From Caldilineaceae bacterium bin5 (GTDB lineage Bacteria; Chloroflexota; Anaerolineae; Caldilineales; Caldilineaceae): DNA of 58,260 bases. This document shows, piece after piece, positions 44,125-52,422 of the stretch. The stretch's first letter is position 1. Each line of letters opens with the position of its first letter. The stretch covers positions 1 to 58,260 of the forward strand of contig MPML01000027.1 in assembly GCA_002238445.1 (NCBI GenBank), written 5' to 3'. Both the position numbers and the translations under genes were made by a program. Below the pieces are notes generated by a model. It had not been told where the DNA came from. It saw only the letters and a list, made by a program, of their open reading frames with translations, and ran no database searches.

Positions 44125-44406
44125 CTGAGTTGCAAAGGAAACACTCTGGAGGCTGAAAAAAGCTCGGTGAACTTGAGACCCTTGAAATTCAAATGCTCAG
44201 TCCTCGGCGCGGGCGGTAGATTCGTCGATGCCTGGGACCTGCAGGCCAGCGGGCAGTGCGCGAAGGTGGTGTTAAAGCCTTGGGCGTAGGACACGGTAAC
44301 TGACGGCGCTACCGGTCCACGGGGCCGTCGACCGCAGTGACCGTTTACAGTAAGACAACTTCATAGGCCCTATGCGGGCCACCATTCAAAGGACGAACAT
44401 TCCCCC
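44125..44406. other. Gap between the two RecQ genes with a gene remnant
   Basis: The first 100 bases are unremarkable. The middle carries the copied dehydrogenase 3' end (44230-44289). The right 115 bases lead into the second recQ and contain AAAGGACG some 13 bases before the ATG. No other gene. Confidence 0.7.
44230..44289 (+). pseudogene. 60-bp direct repeat, right copy (dehydrogenase 3' end remnant)
   Basis: Fifty-nine of 60 bases match the end of the zinc dehydrogenase gene at 41188-41247, including the final 19 codons (AWDLQASGQCAKVVLKPW plus one residue) and the stop. It is not attached to any gene body. This is the pattern left when DNA enters at a gene's 3' end and supplies a new copy of that end. 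Confidence 0.93.
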
Positions 44407-46773
44407 ATGCGAGACCTTCTAAAGCAGTACTTCGGTTATGACGAGTTTTTGCCCCTTCAGGAAGAGATCATCTCCAGCACGCTGGACGCAAGAGATGGGC
44501 TGGTCCTGATGCCGACAGGTGGAGGCAAGTCGCTCTGCTATCAGTTGCCCGCGTTACGGCTTGACGGTCTGACGCTGGTGGTCTCCCCGCTGATAGCGCT
44601 GATGAAAGACCAGGTAGACGGACTGAAGTCCAACGGCATCCCGGCGGCGTTTCTGAACAGCTCGCTCACATACGCGGAGATGCGTCGCGTTCAGGAGCAG
44701 GCGCTGCGGGGCGTTCTGAAAATATTGTATGTCGCGCCGGAGAGGTTATCGAATTCGGCCTTCCAGGGTTTTCTTGCCAGGCTCAAGGTCAGCCTGGTGG
44801 CAGTAGACGAGGCGCACTGCATATCAGTGTGGGGACATGATTTTCGCCCCGACTACCGCAGGCTGGGCGAGCTGCGCCAGAGCCTGCCGGGTGTGCCCTT
44901 TCTGGCACTGACTGCCACGGCCACTGAACGGGTGCGCGGCGATATTGTCGGGCAATTGCATCTGAGCCAACCGAAGGAGTATATTGCCAGTTTCAATCGC
45001 GCCAATCTCAACTACAGCGTTGTGCCCAAGAGAGGGGATAGCTTTGACATTCTTGTGGAGTCGCTGCAGAAGCACAAGGGTGCATCGGCGATCATCTATT
45101 GCACGTCCCGCAGGGAGACCGAAAGCATGGCCGCGCGCCTGCGCGGAAAGGGATATGACGCTCAGCCCTACCACGCCGGTTTAGATGACGAGGTGCGGCG
45201 GCAAACTCAGGAGCGCTTCATACGTGACCAAGTCTCCATCATCGTAGCTACAATTGCCTTTGGCATGGGCATCGACAAGCCCGACATTCGCCTGCTCGTT
45301 CACTACTCAATTCCCAAGTCGCTCGAGGGCTACTACCAGGAGACCGGTCGCGCGGGACGCGATGGCCTGCCCAGCGACTGCGTTCTACTTTACACCTATG
45401 GAGACGCGGCCAAGCAGGAGTACTTTTTCGACGAGATTGAGGATGAGGCGGAGCTGCGTAGCGCCCGCGAAAAGTTGGCGCAGGTTGTTGAATTCTGCCA
45501 GCTTCATACGTGCCGGCGCAAGTACATTCTGGGCTATTTTGGAGAGGAGTGGCCAGGGGAAAACTGCGGCGGCTGCGATATCTGTCTGACGCCGAGGGAG
45601 GAGTTTGACGCCACCATCATCGCGCAGAAGATACTGTCGGCGGTGATTCGGACTGGCGAGCGATTCGGCTTTGGCCACATAAGCGGTGTCCTACGGGGAG
45701 CGAACACCAAAGCAATCCGGCAGTGGGACCACGCCAAACTGAGCGTTTATGGCATTGAAAGAGAGAATTCTGACGCCGAAATCAGGGAGATTGCGAGCCT
45801 TCTGGTCGCAGTAGGTCTGCTTTACAAGAACAGCAGCGAGTACGCCACTTTCGGCGTAACAGAGGCGGGAAGGCGCTTCCTCAGGAACCGCGAGGCTTTG
45901 ACTCTTTCCAAACCCAAGCGCGAGGAAGAGAGAAAGTCCTCCGCCAGCCGCAAGGCGTTGGACTATGACCAGGTGCTTTTCAACGCGTTACGCGATCTTC
46001 GAAGCCGGGTGGCCGCGGAAAGGGGTGTTCCGCCCTACATGATTTTCGGCGATGTAACGTTGCAGCAGATGGCCTACTACTTTCCGCAAAGCCGCGAGAG
46101 CCTTTCACGCATTTCAGGGATTGGTGCTGTGAAATTGGAAGAGCTCGGCGATATCTTCCTGTCAGAAATTGTCGGACATGCCCGTCTGCATAACCTGGAG
46201 GAAAAGAACATCCGTGTAAGGCGTGGCGGGAAAGAGAAGGGCGACGGACCCTCCTACAATGTGGAGGAAATACAGCAGTCTCATCCCAAAGCCTACGAAC
46301 CTTGGACTTCCGAAGAGGACGAACGCTTGAAGGAAATGCAGAGCGAGGGACACAGCATTTCAGAGTTGGCGACGAACTTTGGGCGCCGCCCTGGTGCAAT
46401 TCGGTCCCGCCTAAAAAAGCTAGACATGAGTCTTGAGATTCTAGATGGATCCACTTACGATCAGACCAGGCAGTTGCTCAAACAAGGGATGACAGTTGAG
46501 GAGGCGGCGCAACACCGCGGAATATCAAAGAGCACGATCACCAGTCACATCGAGCGACTGATCAAGTCGGGAGAACAGATGGACCTCCGCTCGTTAATGC
46601 CACCGCAAGAGAGGTTCGACACCATCCGGGGCGCCTTTAGCGAATCCGGTGGCACATTCTTCTCGCCTGTCAAAGAGATTCTCGGGGACGACTTCTCTTA
46701 CGACGAAATCAGACTTGTCTGGCTCTATATGGATCAGCAGGAAAAGGGGTCGGGCGGCCCTACAGGGGAATAG
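44407..46773 (+). CDS. recQ: ATP-dependent DNA helicase RecQ with C-terminal helix-turn-helix region
   Basis: The 788-residue helicase unwinds DNA in repair and restart of forks. It has Walker A MPTGGGKS, DEAH, QETGRAGRDG, a zinc cluster around 370-393 (TCRRKY to CGGCDIC), an RQC winged helix (about 399-510) and an HRDC domain (about 518-600). After these come a Myb/SANT-like segment EPWTSEEDERLKEMQSEGHS at about 630 and a helix-turn-helix domain near 684-740 (LLKQGMTVEEAAQHRGISKS). The latter two are extra compared with E. coli RecQ (610 residues). It shares 83 of its first 120 residues with the RecQ-LRR protein upstream, without gaps. Base composition resembles the rest of the window. The start has only a distant AAGGA. 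Confidence 0.96.
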   Translation: MRDLLKQYFGYDEFLPLQEEIISSTLDARDGLVLMPTGGGKSLCYQLPALRLDGLTLVVSPLIALMKDQVDGLKSNGIPAAFLNSSLTYAEMRRVQEQALRGVLKILYVAPERLSNSAFQGFLARLKVSLVAVDEAHCISVWGHDFRPDYRRLGELRQSLPGVPFLALTATATERVRGDIVGQLHLSQPKEYIASFNRANLNYSVVPKRGDSFDILVESLQKHKGASAIIYCTSRRETESMAARLRGKGYDAQPYHAGLDDEVRRQTQERFIRDQVSIIVATIAFGMGIDKPDIRLLVHYSIPKSLEGYYQETGRAGRDGLPSDCVLLYTYGDAAKQEYFFDEIEDEAELRSAREKLAQVVEFCQLHTCRRKYILGYFGEEWPGENCGGCDICLTPREEFDATIIAQKILSAVIRTGERFGFGHISGVLRGANTKAIRQWDHAKLSVYGIERENSDAEIREIASLLVAVGLLYKNSSEYATFGVTEAGRRFLRNREALTLSKPKREEERKSSASRKALDYDQVLFNALRDLRSRVAAERGVPPYMIFGDVTLQQMAYYFPQSRESLSRISGIGAVKLEELGDIFLSEIVGHARLHNLEEKNIRVRRGGKEKGDGPSYNVEEIQQSHPKAYEPWTSEEDERLKEMQSEGHSISELATNFGRRPGAIRSRLKKLDMSLEILDGSTYDQTRQLLKQGMTVEEAAQHRGISKSTITSHIERLIKSGEQMDLRSLMPPQERFDTIRGAFSESGGTFFSPVKEILGDDFSYDEIRLVWLYMDQQEKGSGGPTGE

Positions 46774-46807
46774 CAACTCTATTAAGATACCGGAGACTTG
46801 AACAACC

Positions 46808-47842
46808 ATGACCTATAAGTGCGGAATCGTTGGCGTAAGTGGGGGACGCGCCAACGGGCACGCGGACGCCTATATTCACATTCCCCGCGGCAGGCTGGCC
46901 TGTATCGCCACGCGTACCCGCGCTAACCTGGACGCATTTGGCGAGCGGTGGAATGTAGACTCCCGCTATACCGATTATCGCGAGATGTTTGAACGGGAGA
47001 AGCCGGACCTGGTGCACGTCAACACGCCGCCGGATGTGCGGCTGGAGGTGATGGAGGCGGCTGATGGAGCAGGTGTCGGCGCGCTGATTATTGAGAAGCC
47101 GCTGGCCATTCAGGCCGAGGACTATGCGGCGATACGGGAATTTGCCAATGGGGCCAAGGTGAAGGTGGCGATCAATCACCAGCTTCAGTTTCATCCACGC
47201 CGCCGGCAGCTGCAGACGCTGGTCCACGAAGGCGCTATCGGCGCTGTCCGGCTGGTGGACGCCAGCGCGCGTATGAATATGGCTTACCAGGGTACGCACG
47301 TCCTGCAATCGATGGCCGGGTTCTATCCGCAAGGGGAGCCAGAGAGCATCTTTGCTCAAGTCTCAGGCGGCGAGGCCCTGATGGAAGGCCGCAAGCAGCA
47401 CTATGCGCCCGACGCAACCATGGTCACCATTCGCTACAAGGACGGCGCCAGCGGGCTGCTGCGCTGCGGCACCAACGCGCCCTATGTGCTGGCCGGCGAT
47501 GCGCGTACGAATGTGCACAAGCAGATTACCGTTTACGGCACGGAAGGTTTCGTACACTGGAGCATGTGGGGCTGGGAGAGCTTCATCCGCGGCCAGCATG
47601 CGGGCGGCAGCCACAACTATCCGGACGAGGACATACTGGGCCAGGCGGCAATGACCGAAGCGGCATTCGACTGGCTCGAAGATGACGATCAACTTCATCC
47701 CCTCAATCTCGACGCCGCCCTGCTCGACTTTCACATCCTGCTGAAAGCGTATATGAGCGGGCTCCACCGGCGCGAGGAGACTTTGGCGAGTGAACTGCAA
47801 CCCGGCCTGATCGACGCTCTGCGCCAAGCGCTGGCGGGCTAA
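46808..47842 (+). CDS. Gfo/Idh/MocA family oxidoreductase
   Basis: The 344-residue NAD(P)-dependent dehydrogenase has the Rossmann start CGIVGVSGGRANGHADAYIH, VNTPPDVRLE and the family motif EKP at 96-98 (IIEKPLA), with the larger beta-sheet C-terminal domain behind. It probably oxidises or epimerises a sugar, inositol or sugar acid. The ATG has GGAGA about 9 bases upstream. It converges on the D-2-hydroxyacid dehydrogenase gene, with 38 nt between their stops. Confidence 0.93.
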   Translation: MTYKCGIVGVSGGRANGHADAYIHIPRGRLACIATRTRANLDAFGERWNVDSRYTDYREMFEREKPDLVHVNTPPDVRLEVMEAADGAGVGALIIEKPLAIQAEDYAAIREFANGAKVKVAINHQLQFHPRRRQLQTLVHEGAIGAVRLVDASARMNMAYQGTHVLQSMAGFYPQGEPESIFAQVSGGEALMEGRKQHYAPDATMVTIRYKDGASGLLRCGTNAPYVLAGDARTNVHKQITVYGTEGFVHWSMWGWESFIRGQHAGGSHNYPDEDILGQAAMTEAAFDWLEDDDQLHPLNLDAALLDFHILLKAYMSGLHRREETLASELQPGLIDALRQALAG

Positions 47843-47880
47843 TCTCGACCTTTCAGTTTTCAGCCCAGCAGGGAACGACG

Positions 47881-48918
47881 TTAGCGGCGACTGTGCCCCT
47901 TAACGCGAGTGCTGGCATATCTGGGGGCCAGTTCGGGCTCGGCGCGCTGCATGCGTTGCGGCGGCAGGCCTTTGCCGATGGCTTCCAGATCGTCCAAAAC
48001 CATCTCGCCGATCTCCCAGAGGGCCTCTCTGACGCTGCCGGCGCGGTGCGCGGAGAGGAGGACATTGGGCGCGCTGCGGATAGGATGCGACGGGTCGAGC
48101 GGCTCCTGTGGGAAGACGTCGATTGCGGCGCGGAAGCGGCCGGCGTGCAGGAGGTCTGTCAGGGCGTCGAAATCGACGAGGTGGGCGCGGCTGATCAGGA
48201 TAAGTGCGGCGTCCGGCCGGATGCGTTCCAGCAAGGCGCGGTCGAGCAGGGCGCGATTCTCATCTGATGGAACTGCCAGCACGAAAATGAACTGCGACGT
48301 CGCCATCAACTCTTCCAGGGGTAGAGGCGTAACGCCTTGGCCGCGCAAGTAGCGTTCGCCCAGCCAGGCATCGTAGGCTGAGATGCGGCAGCCAAACGGC
48401 TTGAGCAATGGATGCAAATTGCGGGCCAACCCTCCGTACCCGATCAGCCCGACTCTCTTGCCGTAGAGATTGAAAGCCCCAGCGTTGCCGGCGTGCAGAT
48501 ATTTTTCGGTATTGCTCTGCATAGCCTGGTGACCTTCCACTAGCCCACGGGCGCAAGCGATCGCCATGCCCAGCGCCATCTCGGCCACCTGGCGGCCGAA
48601 GGCGGGCGCAGCTGAAAGGACGCGGATGTTGTTGGCGAAGCAGTGGTCGTAGTCCAGGTCAATAGGGAATGCGCCCGAGACCGACAGGATGGCGCGCAGA
48701 TTCTGCGCCTGGTACAGGACATCGCCGTAGCGCCAGCTGGAGCAGACTACGGCGTCTGCAACCTTCAAGACCTCGGCTGCATCCTCGATTGGCATTGGCT
48801 CCGACTTGCCCCACTTGACGTTGACAGTTTCGGGCAGTCGGCGCAGGTCCTCGTCCGAGAATATTTCGTCCATCTTTCTGAAGGAGGGATCTACCAGCAC
48901 GGTGGGTCTGCTTGTCAT
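47881..48918 (-). CDS. D-2-hydroxyacid dehydrogenase family protein
   Basis: The 345-residue NAD-dependent dehydrogenase has the dinucleotide motif VGLIGYGGLARNLHPLL (156-172), RAHLVDFDAL with the substrate arginine, DVFPQEPLDPSHP with the catalytic glutamate and LLSAHRAGSV with the catalytic histidine. It resembles phosphoglycerate/hydroxypyruvate reductase-like proteins, but the substrate is open. The ATG has AAGGGGATT upstream. Sugar-acid enzymes in the region fit a role in 2-hydroxyacid interconversion. Confidence 0.93.
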   Translation of the reverse strand: MTSRPTVLVDPSFRKMDEIFSDEDLRRLPETVNVKWGKSEPMPIEDAAEVLKVADAVVCSSWRYGDVLYQAQNLRAILSVSGAFPIDLDYDHCFANNIRVLSAAPAFGRQVAEMALGMAIACARGLVEGHQAMQSNTEKYLHAGNAGAFNLYGKRVGLIGYGGLARNLHPLLKPFGCRISAYDAWLGERYLRGQGVTPLPLEELMATSQFIFVLAVPSDENRALLDRALLERIRPDAALILISRAHLVDFDALTDLLHAGRFRAAIDVFPQEPLDPSHPIRSAPNVLLSAHRAGSVREALWEIGEMVLDDLEAIGKGLPPQRMQRAEPELAPRYASTRVKGHSRR

Positions 48919-49242
48919 TGGAATCCCCTTGTCTGAACGATGTGTAATATGTATTCGGTTGCGTCTTGCCGAGAGTACTGCGGCTGCACTCTCGGGGATA
49001 CCGGAAAACCAGTCAGGCGGTTAGAAAATGAATCTCCGGCCGCATGATAACACAGTGAAGGCTGTGGGAGCCCTATGGTGGAAAAATGACAGCCGGGAGG
49101 GTTGCTACCAGGCGGGCGGGAGAGATGCGAACGGGCGAAGGCAGTGCGGCGAATCACAAACCACGGCCTGGAATTGAACGGGCCAAATTTGACAGACCTT
49201 AGTCCCTTGGCTAGAATCGAACCCAATATCCAAAATATACCC
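48919..49242. other. Divergent intergenic region
   Basis: A 324-bp gap between the D-2-hydroxyacid dehydrogenase gene and the broken GntR gene. It is open in one frame upstream of the regulator but with no plausible protein sequence. Beyond short A/T-rich runs near 48940-48955 and 49190-49230, I see no promoter or operator I would defend. Confidence 0.4.
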
Positions 49243-49615
49243 ATGACTCAGGCAATGTCTTTCCCAAGCAGCCCGTCTGAGGCTGAGCAGACACCTGGTT
49301 TTGGCCGCCTGGCAAAGCCTGAGACACCCTTACTCTCCAACCGGCGCCCAGTACACGAACTTCTAGCAGACAGCTTGCGGCTGACCATGATGGCCGGCTA
49401 TCACCTTCCTGGGGTGCGGCTGAATCAGGAAGATCCGGCTTCAGATTACGGTGTCAGCGGTATGCGGGTCCGTGAAGCCCTGCTGAATTTGCAGAGTGAA
49501 GGACGTGTCATCTAGAGTCCCCACAAGGGATCTGCGGCGGCGGCACTCACGGCAAAGGACGTCGAGCCTTTGTCTCCACAGGCATATTTTCAGACGGGCT
49601 GGCCTCCGCTCGCGT
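49243..49615 (+). pseudogene. Truncated GntR-family transcriptional regulator
   Basis: From ATG 49243 the frame encodes 90 residues. The last 55 are the GntR winged-helix domain: HELLADSLRLTMMAGYHLPG, then VRLNQEDPASDYGVSGMRVR and EALLNLQSEGRVI. A TAG stop at 49513-49515 interrupts the frame. Translation beyond the stop continues for 33 residues in the same frame (SPHKGSAAAALTAKDVE), which matches the usual linker and start of the effector domain, before a second stop. The gene is thus broken by at least one nonsense change, and no effector domain remains. It probably once controlled the peptide importer downstream. Confidence 0.75.
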
Positions 49616-49736
49616 AGTGCCAAGAGTGACGTCACAGTGTCTTGTACGAATTGCCGAGATTCTCCTATGGCAGTAGTCGAACGGCTCCGACACTGACGCA
49701 GGTTTCGAACCTGGAATCGGGTCCCAAAGATTAGTC

Positions 49737-49766
49737 TCCCAGGCGGAGAGGCCTCCCTGCCTGGGA
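49737..49766. repeat. Hairpin-forming inverted repeat
   Basis: TCCCAGGC (49737-49744) and GCCTGGGA (49759-49766) with a further GGAG/CTCC pairing between them make a stable hairpin in the remnant DNA after the GntR pseudogene. No T-run. Its role is unknown; it may be part of a decayed element. Confidence 0.45.
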
Positions 49767-49854
49767 CAATCGCTTGATGCTTGAGGACGGCTTGGTCATC
49801 AGCATCGAGGGCTGTCTCGACGCACAGCTTTCGCGAGACTGTCTGCGATTCCTT

Positions 49855-50152
49855 GTGACTACCAGGCCGCAGGCAGTGTGTGTCTTGACCAGTTCTTTGT
49901 CTTCGCCGCCAGTCGGGCTCTGGACGGCGTATCCCGTTGGCAACCGCCTGGTTGGTTGGGGAGCACTGCCGCCATGCCGCGATGGTGGGGAAGCGCCAGT
50001 ACGGTGGGTAGCCCGAGGGGGGCGTTGCGGGGGCGCAGCCCCTGCACAAGGGAGGCCGCTTGCGGCCGACCGCCCATAATACATAGCTGGGAGAAAGCGC
50101 ATTCTTGCCCGCCTCGTTCAGGATTGCGAACTGGTTGCGGCCGAGTCGTTAC
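49855..50152 (+). mobile_element. MITE-like element of about 298 bp, third full-length copy
   Basis: The left end GTGACTACCAGGCC (49855-49868) and right end GGCCGAGTCGTTAC (50139-50152) are imperfect inverted repeats of the family seen at 15208-15515 and 28513-28807. The left arm (CAGTGTGTGTCTTGACC) matches the equivalent arm of the other copies and core repeat copy 7 is in the middle. It sits between the GntR pseudogene and the peptide importer genes and may have helped to break that region. Confidence 0.7.
50014..50077 (+). repeat. GC-rich multi-hairpin core repeat, copy 7
   Basis: Same core, with the GGCCGC-TT-GCGGCC small hairpin shared with copy 5 and the standard larger hairpin GGGGC-GCA-GCCCC. 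Confidence 0.88.
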
Positions 50153-50166
50153 TTTTCTTCGAAGAA

Positions 50167-50418
50167 GTGGAGGCCTTCCGCTTTGGACATGCCGGGTCGG
50201 TTAGAGATCGCGGATCACTTTTGAACGTGGTCGGCATGGATTACGGGAGCCTGGAGGACACGGTCATGGATTCCAGCGGCTGCAACATCTTCTGGCTGGA
50301 TTGCAGAGACAGTGATGCCTTGCCGCACTGGGACTTCGGTTGCCTCAATCGCGACAGGTGTGTAGACAGTCAGGTCATGGTGGAGAACGGCATTATCGTT
50401 CCGGAGAACCTCAAGTAA
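50167..50418 (+). pseudogene. Remnant open frame coupled to the first permease gene
   Basis: An 83-codon frame from GTG 50167 (or 60 codons from ATG 50236) ends in TAA, which overlaps the ATG of the permease gene as TAATG. The sequence (for example MDYGSLEDTVMDSSGCNIFW and FGCLNRDRCVDSQVMVENG) reads like the C-terminal part of a larger enzyme, but I cannot name the family. Placed right after a MITE-like element and with no room for the rest of a gene, it is best seen as the 3' remnant of a former first gene in the importer operon. It could also be a real short protein. Confidence 0.45.
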
Positions 50419-51431
50419 TGAGACTGCTGCAATACGTAGCGAAGCGGCTGCTCCAACTGATCCCGGTTCTCTTAGGGGTCTCCATCATCATCTTCACCAT
50501 TTCGCATGTCCTGCCCGGCAATCCCGTTTATGTATTTGTCGGGCTTGAAACAACACAAGAGCAGATCGAGGAAATCACGAAGCGCCTAGGTCTGGACAAG
50601 CCGCTGCATGAGCAGTACTTCATTTGGCTGGGGAACGTGCTGCGCGGGGACTTGGGGGAATCCTGGTTCACGTCTGAACCTGTCGCCCAGGACCTGATCA
50701 GGCGTTTTCCCGCCACCTTTGAATTGACGACTGCGGCACTTGTTCTGGCTATCGCGATTGGCGTTCCGCTGGGCGTCCTGTCGGCTGTATACAGGAACAG
50801 TTGGATCGACAATTTCAGTCGCGGCATTACGCTAGTGGGCGTTTCGGTGCCATCGTTCTGGCTGGGCCTCATACTCATTTACGTTTTGTTTTATCTTTTG
50901 CGGATTTTTCCGCCGCCTAGCGGCCGCATCGGGCTGCTGGTTTCGCCGCCGGACCGAATCACGGGGCTCTATCTTGTAGACAGTATATTGACCGGAAACT
51001 GGAAGGCCTTCAGTTCGAGTGCGCAACACCTGGCGCTGCCCGTTATGACGGAGGCGCTGGTTGCGCTGGCGCCGATTACACGTCTGATGCGGTCGTCGAT
51101 GCTCGAGGTTCTGGGGTCGGAGTATATTCAGGCTGCGCGGGCGAATGGTGTACCTGAACGCCAGATTTACTTCCGCGATGCTCTGCGCAATGCGCTGCTG
51201 GCGCCGCTGACGTTCGTGGCGCTGGTCTACGGCAATCTGCTGGGCGGCAGTGTGGTTATCGAGAGGATATTTTCCTGGCCCGGGATAGGGCGATACGCGC
51301 TTGAATCGATCGTCGTTAAGGACTATAACGCGGTGCAGGGCTTTGTCTTAATGGCGGCTGTTCTCTACGTCCTTGTATTTCTGATAGTGGATATACTTTA
51401 CTTTGTGATCGATCCGAGAATTACCGCTTAG
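50418..51431 (+). CDS. Peptide-type ABC transporter permease (DppB-like)
   Basis: The 337-residue inner-membrane protein of the oligopeptide/nickel class starts MRLLQYVAKRLLQLIPVLLG, the classic first helix of DppB, with SHVLPGNPV next and the coupling motif in EYIQAARANGVPERQIYFRD. About six membrane helices. The ATG overlaps the stop of the frame before it (TAATG). It is the first intact gene of a five-gene importer operon. Confidence 0.96.
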   Translation: MRLLQYVAKRLLQLIPVLLGVSIIIFTISHVLPGNPVYVFVGLETTQEQIEEITKRLGLDKPLHEQYFIWLGNVLRGDLGESWFTSEPVAQDLIRRFPATFELTTAALVLAIAIGVPLGVLSAVYRNSWIDNFSRGITLVGVSVPSFWLGLILIYVLFYLLRIFPPPSGRIGLLVSPPDRITGLYLVDSILTGNWKAFSSSAQHLALPVMTEALVALAPITRLMRSSMLEVLGSEYIQAARANGVPERQIYFRDALRNALLAPLTFVALVYGNLLGGSVVIERIFSWPGIGRYALESIVVKDYNAVQGFVLMAAVLYVLVFLIVDILYFVIDPRITA

Positions 51432-51525
51432 CGTTTCTGCAGATCGCGTTCATGGCGGCCAAATCGCCGCCCGGCTGCGGCGGTCCGAGCAAGCGGAACT
51501 GACCTGGGAGAGCAGGGACTGAGAA

Positions 51526-52419
51526 ATGAGGACCAGAGCCACGTCCTTTCAACTGGGGTTGAATACGGAAATGCCTGCGGGGCTGCAGCGTTTTCTCTAT
51601 CAATTGCGGCGCAACTGGTCGACGCTGTTTGGTTTAGGCATTATCCTTTTCTTCGTCCTTGTTGCCATCTTCGCGCCTTTGCTGGCGACGCATGATCCGG
51701 TCGCGACCAACCTGGATGAGCAGTTCCAGCCTCCCAGCCTGCGGCACTTCTTCGGTACTGACGAGGTGGGTTGGGACATTTACTCTCGGGTCATCTACGC
51801 GACGCGCGTCAACTTTTTCATCGCGATGGCATCGGTGCTGACGGCAATAGCTGTCGGCGTACCGCTGGGAGGGCTGACCGGTTATTTCAGCGGTCGATTC
51901 GACGACATTATGATGCGCATTCTCGACGCCTTCCAGGCGTTTCCGCCCCTCATTCTGGCCATGGCAGTGATTGCCGCTTTGGGGAGAAGCATCTGGCTGG
52001 TTATCGCGGTGATTGCTTTCCTATACTTCCCCTCTTACCTGCGTGTGGTTCGCGCCGAAATGAAGAGCAAGAAGGAGAGCTTTTACGCCGAGGCTGCGCG
52101 GTCGGTTGGCAACCCTTCCTACCGTCTCATATTTCGACATCTTCTCCCCAACTGTCTTGATCCCGTTCTTGCCCAGGCTCCGCTCAACGCCGGATGGGCA
52201 ATCCTGGTTGCTGCCAGCCTGAGCTTTATTGGACTGGGTGTGCCTATTCCGACACCTGAGTGGGGCTCGATGATCAACGATGGTGTTGGCGGGATTGTCA
52301 GCGGCGAATGGTGGATCTCCTTTTTCCCCGGACTCACCGCTATGCTCGCCGTGCTCGGCTTCAATCTCCTGTCTGAGGGATTGAGAGACATCTTCGATCC
52401 CAAACGAATGGAATCCTGA
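51526..52419 (+). CDS. Peptide-type ABC transporter permease (DppC-like)
   Basis: The 297-residue permease has the DppC N-terminal helix, then HDPVATNLDEQFQPPSLRHF and FGTDEVGWDIYSRVIYATRV, which are hallmark sequences of this family, and the coupling motif SFYAEAARSVGNPSYRLIFR. It would pair with the DppB-like permease. The ATG at 51526 is used here; MPAGLQRF some 15 residues later is an alternative start. It lies 94 nt after the first permease gene. Confidence 0.96.
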   Translation: MRTRATSFQLGLNTEMPAGLQRFLYQLRRNWSTLFGLGIILFFVLVAIFAPLLATHDPVATNLDEQFQPPSLRHFFGTDEVGWDIYSRVIYATRVNFFIAMASVLTAIAVGVPLGGLTGYFSGRFDDIMMRILDAFQAFPPLILAMAVIAALGRSIWLVIAVIAFLYFPSYLRVVRAEMKSKKESFYAEAARSVGNPSYRLIFRHLLPNCLDPVLAQAPLNAGWAILVAASLSFIGLGVPIPTPEWGSMINDGVGGIVSGEWWISFFPGLTAMLAVLGFNLLSEGLRDIFDPKRMES

Positions 52420-52422
52420 GAG

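Noticed and set aside
49695..49730. A tRNA T-arm-like sequence (GGTTTCGAACCTGG)
   Set aside because: The loop does not fit the T-loop consensus well and no anticodon or acceptor stem can be built around it.
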